A DNA stretch of 64,000 nt from Isoetes taiwanensis. Its lineage: Eukaryota > Streptophyta > Lycopodiopsida > Isoetales > Isoetaceae. Every line of letters starts with the position of its first letter. Position 1 is the stretch's first letter. Positions 46,558-56,475 of the stretch are shown piece by piece. The stretch covers positions 693,814 through 757,813 of the forward strand of contig JAJEKV010000058.1 in the NCBI GenBank assembly GCA_021234155.1. Reading direction: 5' to 3'. A program made the position numbers and the translations under genes. The notes beneath the pieces were generated by a model that was given only the letters and a program-made list of their open reading frames with translations, had not been told where the DNA came from and made no database searches.

Positions 46558-47530
46558 GAAGAAGATAATATCTCAATTTTCAGTTTCCAAAGATTTCATC
46601 TTGGTTATGTCTAGCCCGTTTATATTCCATGCACATAACCTGATGGTCGCGACTTTCTATTCGCGATCCTCTACCACTACTTTGCCTCCTCTCCAATAAG
46701 CGTGTTGCCCATTTTGCCTGGCCTCCTTCATTTTCTGGATCTCCCCTTGCCTTATTGCCTTGTGCTTTTGTTAAATTCTCGTTTATCCATTAGCTCAGCC
46801 CTTTTCTGTAAGACCTGGGATCTATGTTCCATGCTGGCGAATTTGACCACAATGTTTCTCCCTTCTTCGGATGGCCGGCCTACTCGAAAAGCATTGATTA
46901 TACCAGGTTCCCTTTTCAGTCAAAATTTTCCGGACCTCTTCCTTTGTATTTTTATGATCCCTTTCTAACAGCCCCACAAATCTCAAATTTAACTTTCTGA
47001 CGTCGCTCTTGCTATTCCAAGACATTATATATTCGCTCATTTAATTTATTAATGGCCATAGTACCGCCTTCTTCAGCTCCCATACAAGCCTGTTGTAGGT
47101 CAGATTCTTGCCTTGGATTTTCCTTCATCTTTATTATATCCTGCCTAATAGAAATGTTTTCTGCCCTTGATTGAAGTGATTAAGTCATACTTTGCATGAG
47201 TTCAAGCATTTTCGCTTCCCAGATTGCAGCTTCTTTTTTGGAGTATTCCATCATTTCCAATATCTTCATCATTAAATTGCGTGACACAGAGATTTCGGTA
47301 AGCATCTGATATAGGAACCCTTGTGTGCTGTCAAAGCCCATCCCTGGTACAGGTTGCATCCCAACAGTAGTAGGTGGGCAAAACACAGGGGGCATTCCTG
47401 TCTGTCCCATCGTCTGTGCCATGCCAAGGGACGATTGTGCCATGCCAAGAGACGACATTGGCTGAACAGAATCGTGGTTGTACTATCCCTGTTTTATCTG
47501 ATTCGTCCCAAACTATATCAAACAAAGTTG
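46558..47530 (-). pseudogene. LINE B, 5' half: ORF1 and endonuclease start
   Basis: On the minus strand an ORF1-like region (about 47500-46822) has VSRNLMMKILEMMEYSKKEA and VRKLNLRFVGLLERDHKNTK, the LRFxGxxE pattern of L1-type ORF1 RNA-binding domains. At about 46660-46558 the endonuclease starts with LCAWNINGLDITKMKSLETE and DIIFF. The rest of the endonuclease and the RT lie in the same orientation at 20880-23790. Roughly 55-60 endonuclease residues between the two halves are missing, so bases were lost at the insertion. Confidence 0.75.
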
Positions 47531-47894
47531 CGTATTAAACGGGAGCAAATCATCGAAACGAGAGCGAAAGGAATATTCCTCAAAGATTCCTTTTTTTTTT
47601 TACAAAAGGGGATAAAACGAGGTTAAAAAAAAAAGATGCATGAAATTCTATTTTGACCCCCCCAAAAGTGACTAATTTTTTTGTGCAACGAAAGAATTGA
47701 CTTTTTTAAAGTGTCATTTTTCTTAGCAAATAGAATGTTCTTGAAGTATATTTTATGAGAGAAACCCTAATTTCAGAGGATAAAATATTTAACAAAAAGT
47801 TGAAGTTAGTCCGTAACTGAAACTGTAGTATTCTCAAAATTTGAAGATAGAATCTTCATATTCACATGCAAAATTTACAGTTTTTTTCTAAGAC
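47531..47894. other. Spacer between LINE B and the DUF7869 gene
   Basis: AT-rich, with T/A runs near 47590 and 47625. No gene is seen. It may hold the LINE B leader and the 3' flank of the DUF7869 unit. I found no terminal inverted repeat shared with the sequence after 55327. Confidence 0.45.
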
Positions 47895-50800
47895 TCAGTT
47901 ATGTGCAAAAGTATGAGGAGTGATGAAGGAGGGATCCAGGACGTCATCATGTTCATTTATGCCATCCTCATCACCTTCACTTCTTTCACTGTCACTAGAG
48001 GAAGTGCTTGAGTTATCTTCCTCATCACTATCAACAGATGGTGTAGCATTGCCACCACCTTCTTCATCCTCTTCTTCGTAATTACAAGCTTTTTTAAGCA
48101 AATTGATAGTCCTCCTCGTAGACGATTGTCAGATTTCAATTTAAAATCATAGCACAATATAGTCACGTCATTAAGGATCAGCTCATCCCTACAACCCACC
48201 TTCTTGGACTTTCTCCCTTTTCCTTGGCTTCTCATTTCTAACTCATATCTACCTTCAAAAGCATTTTCTGAGCGTGTTGCAAGCCAATGAATCTTGAGTT
48301 TAGTGACTAAGCCTTCCTCCTTGACTGTGTCAAGCACTTTTGCTATCCGAAAGGTCGATTTGTCATCCTCCTCGGTTGGAAGAGCAATTAGCATACCCTT
48401 GGTAATTTCGTGTGATATTACCTTGAGGCTCATTCCTGCGTCTTGGTTCGAGGTACATGACTCGATCCTCGCTCTTCTTCTAACTCGCAGGTGCTAATGT
48501 AGCATTGCTTGGACCTGCTTGGTGTTTGGGGTTGATGGAAGGTGTTAGGCCATCCAAATGGTTCTTGCAACCGTCTTAGAGCTATATTTTTTCACAACAA
48601 TTTTTTTGTTCGAGAAAGAAATTACTCCACCACATCCGATCTTCTTCTAAGAAGTACTTAAAGCCCGAGGAAATTCCATTTTCATGGCTTTTAAGGATGA
48701 CTCGGGGTACTTTTCTTCCTTTGGACTCCTTAGGATTTTTGAGAGGAAGTTGTTCTCGCACGCTCTATGAAGGAAGTGTCCGGAATATATTTAAGGAAGC
48801 GTAATCCTCTCGGTGGACTCCAGTCCGGTGGTATACTTCTTCCCCAGAAGAAACTTCGCCATCCTTCAAGTAGAACTTGATGTGATGTTGAAAGGTGAGA
48901 TCATTCAACTTGTTCACGCCTTGTTCTCTCATGCAACGTTGAGAGAAAATAAACTCTCTGAAATCAGCAGTCTCCTTAAGAAGATCGATCACTGAAGTGG
49001 GAGTGTAAGAATCTTCAATAATTCGAACTAGTGTAGGAAGAGAGAAAGCCTTCTTCCTTCTAAGGCGCACAGAAAATCTGCTGAACATTTGGTCAATTTG
49101 ATCATGAGTGTGGCCTACAAGTAAGAAACCGAGCTTCACTTTTCTAAAGATCCCTAGCTCCACTAACATAGCACAGTATGCAAAGAGTGTTTGATTCTTG
49201 TTCTCCCTTGTAGTGTTGTCAAGTTGCAGGTAAAGCACTGGTGGTAATTGCTCTTGCTCGCACAGGACCTTGTTAAGAATTGTAATTGTGAGGTTCGGGT
49301 CACCATGCAAGTTTGGATATGTCAAAAATACTTTGCACTTTAGACTTCCTTTGAAGACCATAGCTCCTACAAGGTGGACCTTAACAAAACATTCCTCCGC
49401 ACATCTTTAGGAATGTTCAAGAATTGTGGTAGAGTAGTTTTTTTTGGTCCATTCCATCAATCACAACAGACATATATATTGCGGTGGACGTTCAAGAGCT
49501 TTTTTTCGTGGCTTGGCAAGCTTTCTTCTCTCTCTGCGCTTGTTGTTCACGATGTCCGGCAAGGTTCTCATTGCACAATATCTCAGAAGAAATCAGGTCA
49601 AAGCACTTTCTTTAAAACAAGTGAGAGATTGGAGAACGTGAGCTTACTTCTTTCGACCTCTGTCTTTGCAGTTTCTCGTTGACTCTTTAATTCTGCACAC
49701 CTTGAGCAAACAGACATTCTATGTTTTCTGGGAATTTTCACAAGACCGAATTCACTTTTCCACAAAATCGGTGAAGTGTGAGTAAGAGATGTCTTTGAAG
49801 CCGAAAGCAAGTCTCGTTGTACTCATTGAAAACATCTTTTTGGTGATGTTATCGCTTAAATGATACATGTTGTCATTAGGTAGTTTCTCACATGTTTCTC
49901 TGAAATATTTCTCCATCCATGACACAAAGAAAAAGGGCATGCATGGTTACAACTCTTCTTGGTCCACAATGATCATCGATTGCTGGATTTTTGTCCAGTC
50001 TTTTATGTATTCTAGACATTCTGGTGGACCCTAAACGGTGGACAACCATAAAACATTTCTGGCAAACTTCTTCACGGTTAATGTAGTGCAAGAAGGTGTT
50101 GCGGTCTGGTTTTACATGATAAGCTAAGTAGGCATTCTGGTCTGCCAATGTCATGGAACTGTAGTTGTCTCTAACTGCCCGTAATTTAGCCATGTTAAAT
50201 CTGTTAATGCAACCCAATGAGCAGCATTTAGTTCTCAAGAGTTTCCTCATTTTGTGTTCATCCATAAGATTTCTTCTTCTTACAGAGGAGCACGCCCTCA
50301 AACCAAAATCCACCTTGAATTTCTTCGAAGATTGGCTGGAGAACATGTAATCTCTTTGTTCCTCGTTGGGGTTTTCATCTTCTGATGAAACTTCTACTCT
50401 GGGGGTGACTTCCTCTGTCCTGAGTGGTGTGTTTGTAGAGGAAAACAGACCACGTGAAGTTGTTCCCGGAAAAGGCGGTGGTACAGTGTTAAAGGATGGT
50501 GATGGCCCATAAGAGGTTGTGGCATCAGCTGTTCTTGTACCATCTTGAAAAGGAGTTCTTGCAAACATCTCCTTTAGAGCGGACTGGAATTCTGCAAAGC
50601 CATGTGTCACAACCGTTGTGTGAAGAGGAGTGCATGCTGGAGCATCGTCCTCATTTGTAGTGAAGTCCTGGTGAGAGAAATTGTAGTGAATCTCACAGTC
50701 TTCTTTACTTTCTGTGTTCCTTGTATGTTTGAATGAAGGGGGCGAAGCTACAAATGGGGGGGAGGGGAGTAGCTTGTTCTTGAACACCCGTTGTTGTGGA

Positions 50801-51062
50801 GCTTCTGTAGGTCCCGGGGATGGAACAAAGGGTGGTGGCAACATGCTCCGAACAGGACTTGGTGACGGTTGGAAGGGTGATGGAAGTCTGTTACGTGCTG
50901 GACTCGGTGTGTCTTCGAGAAGCAACAACGACGAAGATGATGTAGGAGTCGGAGAATGCCGGTCTTCAGTAGAAATAACGTTGTTCCCAAGCGTGTCCTC
51001 AGAACTAGACGAGTTTGAGACAACAAAAGGTGGTGGAAGCTTGTTCACGAAGCGGTTCGTCA
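47895..51062 (-). pseudogene. DUF7869-domain protein gene, frameshifted
   Basis: Start chosen at ATG 51060-51062 (MTNRFVNKLPPPFVV). The first 270 residues are Pro/Ser-rich and repetitive (LPSPFQPSPSPVRSMLPPPF). A Cys/His region follows (LLRTKCCSLGCINRFNMAKL, then EEVCQKCFMVVHRLG). After frameshifts come VKIPRKHRMSVCSRCAELKS, VVIDGMDQ (about 49447-49467), LYLQLDNTTRENKNQTLFAY (about 49180-49230) and FLLVGHTHDQIDQMFSRFSV (about 49070-49125). These three blocks are what I recall as the DUF7869 core; their Asp spacing suggests an RNase H/DDE-like fold (inference). A C-terminal domain (48433-47957) and an acidic tail (EEEDEEGGGNATPSVDSDEE) end the gene. Function unknown. At least five frame changes make this copy inactive. 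It faces away from the methyltransferase gene. Confidence 0.75.
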
Positions 51063-51817
51063 TTTTAACAACTGCAAAATAGTGAAGAGATTTGAGAAAC
51101 CTTCTGTAGTGCAGAGCTTTTCTTATTCCCGAATACACGCCCACGTAGTACAAGTAGAAGTTCCAGTACTAATCAAGTGAAAGTCAAAATAAAAGCTATT
51201 CTGGAATACACAGGATTAGGATAATAGAGCCAAACGTATTCCGCTTCACATAGGAAAAGTGCAAGACGAAAATGATACCTTTAAAAGGAAATTTCGGCGC
51301 CTTCAGTTGCGTATTCCAGTCTCTGAGCTCAAGTCGCCAGCGCCAGCGCCTTCGATTAAAATATTCAGAGACTGTATTCCGATCGACATAGAGAAAAATG
51401 GAGAGGTGAGTTAGAAAGTACAACGTACAATCATTTGTGTGCTTGTTTGTTATTCCCGAATACACTATCGCCTTCACTCGAAGGCGAAGGTGTATTCCGG
51501 AATACACTTTCGACTTCGCGTGAAGGCGAAAGTGTATTCCGGAATACACTGTCCACTTCTGGGTTTGAAAGGTCTTTTCTTGCGCTATTTTTAGGCGTTT
51601 TTTAGGCTTTTTAGACTTGTTTAAGCCTGTTTTTGTGTCAAGGTTGCACTCTTGTTTTTGCCTTTTTGACCTGTTTTTGTACTATTTTGTCTTTTGTTTA
51701 AGACATTTTGTATTCTGGAATAGCTTTCTACCACTGTTTTCACTAACAAAGTCGTGTTTACACTTAAATGTGTACAGGCAAGAAAGCGGCAAGAAACATC
51801 AGAAGAAGCCCATCAAG
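51063..51817. promoter_or_regulatory. Shared divergent spacer with palindromes at 42-bp spacing
   Basis: The 755-bp region between the two divergent starts holds six copies of the ATTCYRGAAT-type palindrome: 51124-51133, 51199-51208, 51452-51461, 51494-51503, 51536-51545 and 51712-51721 (the first and third read ATTCCCGAAT). Three of them, centred at 51456, 51498 and 51540, are exactly 42 bp apart. Half copies (GTATTCC) occur near 51235, 51313 and 51374. A possible 3' splice site (TGTACAG, ending 51779) suggests an untranslated first exon of the methyltransferase gene here. This region is the likely bidirectional promoter. Confidence 0.6.
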
Positions 51818-52552
51818 ATGTCCCAGAAGCCGCACCCACAGAGAAGGGTTGAAGACGATGCTGCGCCTGCGATTTACGAAAACCCTCAAACGCAGTGGTT
51901 CTTTACTAGAGGAACATCTGGAAAGTACAGTACCCTTACCTTCTTGCATGTTTGTCGGAGTGCTGGGAATAAAAGGTACGATGACAGAGAGTTTGTTTGC
52001 ATGGGCACCATACAAGCTGTTAGTGAAATAGCCGGGGAGTCAGGACAACGAGGCAGACTACCCTTTGCGACGACCCAAGGATTTATTCATGTTGATGAAG
52101 CCTACTTTAGAATGATCAAAGTAAACCCGCCGGCGCTTTACAAGTATGTGTCTCACTACATCAACAAGAAACCGCTCAGTGTGATAATCAATGAGATTCG
52201 AAGCACAACAAGCGAAAACTTCGCTTACAGCGAGTCAGAGAAGGGGGAAGAGGAAGATAATGGGAGTGCTTCAGTGAGCCCATCAGGGAGCCCATCAGGG
52301 GGGTCATCAGATGGAGGGTCCCAAGAATAAGAAGCAGATGTTCCGCCAGTGCCGCCAAAAAAACAAAGCAGGCCAAGAGCCAACATAGCCGCTAAGGAAC
52401 CAAAGAAGCGGAAGGTAAAGCAGCTTGAAGTTGCTGAAATCGACGAGGAACAACCAAAAATGAAGAAGGGAAAGGGCAAGGCTCCTGGGGTGGCCATTAA
52501 AGAAAAGAAGGTGGATAAGACCTCAGAGAGGATGGAACAAATAAATCTTAAC

Positions 52553-52966
52553 AAGTACGTTCAAGGGGTAATATACTTGCCAGTAACTTCCATGAGGTTG
52601 CCACTGAAGAATGAAGCTGGTGAGCGCCCCCTTCAGGTTCGAAAAATCTATGCTGATCATTTAAGAAATTTGAAGGACAGAATAAAGAGCAACCCCAATG
52701 CCCATGTTGCTCCAATTGTTGTTCTTGTTGATGTAACCCGATTGCATGGACCCCAAGGACTACTGACGAGAAAAATACTGATTACTTACATGCACTATGT
52801 CCTTGGGGGAAACCACCGCTTCAAAGCAAGGAGACAGTTTGTACAAAGAAAAACAACCCAAGATATCTCTCGTGCTCTGCTTGTTCTTTCTCGTGGGCCC
52901 GACATTGCATTTAAGAAGCCAAAATCGTTGCCAACACGCACAATGCTGACAACGAATATAAGCTGA
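52553..52966 (+). other. ParB-like nuclease-fold domain within the methyltransferase gene
   Basis: Residues from NKYVQGVIYLPVTSMRLPLK to KARRQFVQRK match the N-terminal ParB/Srx-like fold, whose GxxR/GGNHR loop binds a nucleotide or phosphate in the family. After a frameshift near 52925, VANTHNADNEYKLKMSFVDK and IRFMHREYM continue the helical part. ParB-like domains fused to beta-class methyltransferases are known from phages and mobile bacterial DNA; a eukaryotic intron-bearing version is unusual. Confidence 0.7.
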
Positions 52967-53538
52967 AAATGAGCTTTGTGGACAAAATCAGGTTCATGCA
53001 CAGGGAATATATGATATTTAAAGACAAATATGGAGATGATTTGAAGAAACCACAATACTCATTGGAACTAAAGGAAGCGTGTCTTTGTGGAGTGTCAGCC
53101 AAATACGGCGAGGCTAACAAACGGCGCCTCTAATACCACACGACAACCGGTTCCAAATAGCCTTCGAGATGGCAGAGTAAGTTGTTTTTGTATTCTGGAA
53201 TACCCTGCAGCCCTCCCACTGATATCGCTTTCTTCTCTCCAGATTTGGGACCTATAAAACGAAATATTCACCATGTTCGAGCGTGGTGATTTGAAAAGCA
53301 AAGGAAAGGTCTCCGAAAAGAAAAAAGGATCCGACGTCCCCAAAAAGGAAATGACAATCACCGTGGTGGCGAAAATGCGTGGGCTTCCGCGGATATGGAT
53401 ATACTAGAAAGGCTACGCAAAAAGGTTGTCGATAAAGAATTTACACTCAAGAAATGTCCAAGGAGCTCCACAAGTAAGAATGCCACTTTGTTTTTTGTTT
53501 GGTAGGGAGAAGTGTAGTTCGAAAAACATTGGCTCACA

Positions 53539-53790
53539 CACGAAGGCCAAAGTGTATTCCGGAATACACTTTGGCTTTCATGTGTGAGTCAAAGTGTATT
53601 CTGGAATACACTTTGCCTTTCGTGCGAAAGACAAAGTGTATTCCAGAATACACTTTGGCTCACACGGCAAAGTGTATTCCAGAATACACTTTGACTCACA
53701 CACGAAAGCCAAAGTGTATTCTGGAATACACTTTGGCTTTCGTGTAAGAGCCAATGCGTATTCCAGAATACACTTTGGCTTACAGTTTTT
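53539..53790. repeat. Intronic array of six 42-bp-spaced palindromes
   Basis: Six palindromes with the core GTGTATTCYRGAATACAC are centred at about 53560, 53602, 53644, 53680, 53722 and 53764. The spacings are 42, 42, 36, 42 and 42 bp. Outer arms (CCAAAG...CTTTGG, and CTCACACACGAA with its inverse) extend the symmetry to more than 50 bp for the first unit. The array fills most of the intron at 53474-53857 of the methyltransferase gene. The transcript would form a row of hairpins. Single copies also lie in the introns at 53192-53201 and 54598-54607. Confidence 0.95.
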
Positions 53791-55327
53791 TGAATAGTTC
53801 TTTCTTGTTGCTTTCCTTTTTAGTTTTCTTCCTTCTAACGTTTGTGTGGTGTTACAGCCAGAAAAATGTCATCACATGTCAAACCTGCTTAATGGAACAA
53901 TTAAATGTTGACAGCTGGGAAAGGTGCAAAGAGCTTTATCCTATCGCAACCTCAGACGAAAGGATTGTCCAGTATGCCTCAAATGTTGAAGGCTGGGTAT
54001 GTTGATTTGTTTTTTATATTGTTGTTTTTCTTGTTACTAGGACGTTCTTTTTTGCAGAGCAAAAAGAAAAACAAAGACCTGCCGGAGGGCTTCATGCACT
54101 TGGTCGTGACAAATAGAGAAGAGAGGGAGGGGCGGACAAAAGTGTTCTAGATTCTGAGCCCTCCGATTACGAAAGGTTTACAATGTTCGATCAAAATAAC
54201 CTATTCTCTATTGTACACGGTGATTGCACCAAATTACCCAAATCAATAAAGCCCCAAGATTTTACCTTGGTAATAGCTGACCTTCCATATGGATTCAAGC
54301 TCAAAGACACCGCCACGTACTCTGACGACCCGACCATTTAAAAACTCGAGTTTAATGCTTTTCGTCGACGCATATAAAGATTACCACGCGGCAAAACATT
54401 GGAGGTTGGTCGTATTTCACTCAAGCATGCAATCCGGCCTTGTGGAAGCTGGTTTTAAAAATCATTTTGGTTCCCCTACGCAAGCTGGTTATGAAAACAT
54501 GGTTTGGTAAGCACTTATTCTGTAATACATATGTCCTTATATTTGTTTTAAGTTCTTTTCCTTTTAGTAACACCTGCGAGCAATGATAGGGGTTTCTATT
54601 CCGGAATACGTTTCCTTCGGCTGTACTTAAATCCTCTTTTCTTTTTTTGTTCTTAAGGTACAAAACAAATATAAATTACCATGGCGGAGGCCCTAGACTG
54701 TTGAGTAAAGTCGAATATCTCCACGTCGCTTATTGGAGTTTTGATGGGAAACGTACAATGGAACACTTCAACACAGCAGCGTGTCAGAACTTTTCGAACG
54801 TGTTGGAGTTTCCAGCGGTTTTGCAGAAGCTTCAGGACCCTAGTGCACAAGGAAGAATAGTGAATCACTATCAGAAGCCACAGAAGTTGATTAACCATCT
54901 TCTGGACATGTTCTCACGTCCAGGAGATTGGGTGCTCGACGCATTTTCTGGCTCTGGTACAACTATTGCTTGTGCACTAAAAAAGGGCCGTAACTGTGTA
55001 GCAATTGATATTGATAAGGAGGCTGTTAGTTTTATTAAAATGAGACTTGCTGCTTTACCAACTCTACCAGACGAGAATCAAGGGTTGGGGGCAAAGTCTA
55101 ATTCTGATTTTGCTAAGATGACATCATCAGAAATACAGCCTCCCTTTACAAGCTCCTTAGATGACGAAGCTACTTTTGCAGAGTTGAAAGAAGTAGCTCT
55201 TGCTGCCATACCGGAATCAACTACTGACACTGAGAAGCCTAAGTCACCAGAAAACGGTGAGAAGATACAAACCGACCAAGCAGAGAGCAGTAAGAAAAAT
55301 GAAGAAGACTACAATTTAGATCTCTGA

Positions 55328-56086
55328 CGGACCTTTTGCTGTGGTTAATTACTGATATTTATTATTGATTGCCATTACTGATGTAACAAAAAAACAGTAA
55401 AGAAATTATTATTATTATTTTTACTAAATTTGTGTTTTTTTATACATCCACCTACAAATAATTTTGTACTCATGTCTCAATTTTGCTATTTTCACGTGCT
55501 TCACTCCAAAAACGAAAGTCGTGTCCAAAAAATACCCCAAAACTAGGCCAAAAAAAAACTGATACTCCTAAAACTTTAAACCTCTCTTAAAAAAGCCCAT
55601 TTTTTAGAATGACGTGTTTTTTCTAAAGGAATCTTTCAAACGGGAGTGCTGCAACACTCCCGTTTAATTTGCAACCTTGTTATCAGCCCAACCTATAAAG
55701 CAGGTGGGTTTGCTACTGCAAAGCCTATTAACCCAACCTGTATCGGCCCATGTGAAACAGGTGGGTTTGCTGCTGTGATGAAAGTAGATGTTTAGCACTA
55801 CTGTGGAGAATTGGCAGATATGGAGGCTCTATTTTTCTCTAATCTTCTTGTACATAGTATAATTCCACTATGAATTTGAGCACACTACAAAAAATTTAAC
55901 ATCAACTTTTAAGTAGTTTTCACAACACATTACTTCATCTGACCACACCTAGCCTACATGTGGATATATGTGAATTACAATATGTGTTGCAACTAGTTCC
56001 ATTGAATATCAAACCTCGAATTGCTCTTATTTTTGTGCTTTGACTTGCCAGCAACTATAGCCTTATTTTTGTGCTTTAACTTGCCC
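55328..56086. other. Gene-free flank with hairpin at 55638-55665
   Basis: Non-coding. A perfect 11-bp inverted repeat, AAACGGGAGTG (55638-55648) and CACTCCCGTTT (55655-55665), has a 6-base loop. The phrase CAGGTGGGTTTGCT occurs at about 55700 and again at about 55759 in a duplicated context. CACTACAAAAAATT at 55883-55896 looks like a CACTA terminus, but no partner was found. Confidence 0.6.
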
Positions 56087-56475
56087 AAAGGGGCATCAAA
56101 CATGTTAAGAAATTGAACTATTAAATTAAACTCCTCGTCCCCCCCCACCCCTCCCCTTCTCCCCCAGTTGTTTTTGCTGATATTCGTCCATCAGTATGCT
56201 CAGGCCATTGGATGTCAGTTTCGGACGATCCCAACCATCATTAGACGCAACTCGTTTTTTAGTAAGTTTTAGTTAACTGTCAGTTTAAAATACACAATTA
56301 ACCCAAATATTGTGAGATGCATTGTACACATGTACGATACACATATATTGACGTATGTATTTGGGGCTCCTCACCAACCGTTGGACGTCCTGCACGAATA
56401 TCAGCAAAAATAACTGGGGCGGTCCGGGGGTGTTTAATTTAATGGTTCAATTTCTTAATATGTTTGATGCCCCTT
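56087..56475. mobile_element. MITE with about 110-bp inverted arms
   Basis: The left end AAAGGGGCATCAAACATGTT and the reverse complement of the right end, AAAGGGGCATCAAACATATT, start inverted arms that continue through AAGAAATTGAACYATTAAAT and on to GCTGATATTCGT. Total length is about 389 bp. C-runs lie in both arms. It encodes nothing, and no certain target duplication was found. Just outside the left end, TTATTTTTGTGCTTT..CTTGCC is duplicated. Confidence 0.8.

Larger units (their letters stand above)
51818..55327 (+). pseudogene. ParB-like domain plus beta-class DNA methyltransferase gene, multi-exon, frameshifted
   Basis: Probable start ATG 51818 (MSQKPHPQRRVEDD). Residues 1-170 are an unrecognised globular region ending in a Ser/Gly-rich stretch, with one in-frame TAA at 52328-52330. 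A basic linker follows, then a ParB-like domain: VQGVIYLPVTSMRLPL, KSNPNAHVAPIVVLVDV and YVLGGNHRFKARR (GGNHR at 52805-52819). The C-terminal half is a DNA (N4/N6) methyltransferase: HGDCTKLP, catalytic DLPY at 54279-54290, KPQKLINHLLDMFSRPGDWV, then VLDAFSGSGTT (AdoMet motif I, 54932-54964) and VAIDIDKEAV. Motif IV before motif I defines the beta class. Inferred introns: 53177-53242, 53474-53857, 53997-54057, 54507-54657, all GT-AG; the last three rejoin the motif frame exactly. Frameshifts near 52925, 53115, 53290, 54150 and 54340. Acidic tail to TGA 55325. Confidence 0.8.

Noticed and set aside
53178-53210. Alternative 3' splice site at 53210 for the first methyltransferase intron
   Set aside because: It would give an intron of 34 nt, too short for a plant; the site at 53242 also keeps a plausible frame.
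53499-53797. Open frames made of repeated YSGIHF / PEYTLA units in the intron array
   Set aside because: They reflect the 42-bp palindrome, a multiple of three, and not a repeat protein; they lie between good splice sites.
55883-55896. CACTACAAAAAATT, a canonical-looking CACTA terminus
   Set aside because: No matching inverted partner (TTTTTGTAGTG) or 3-bp duplication was found to the right within the window.
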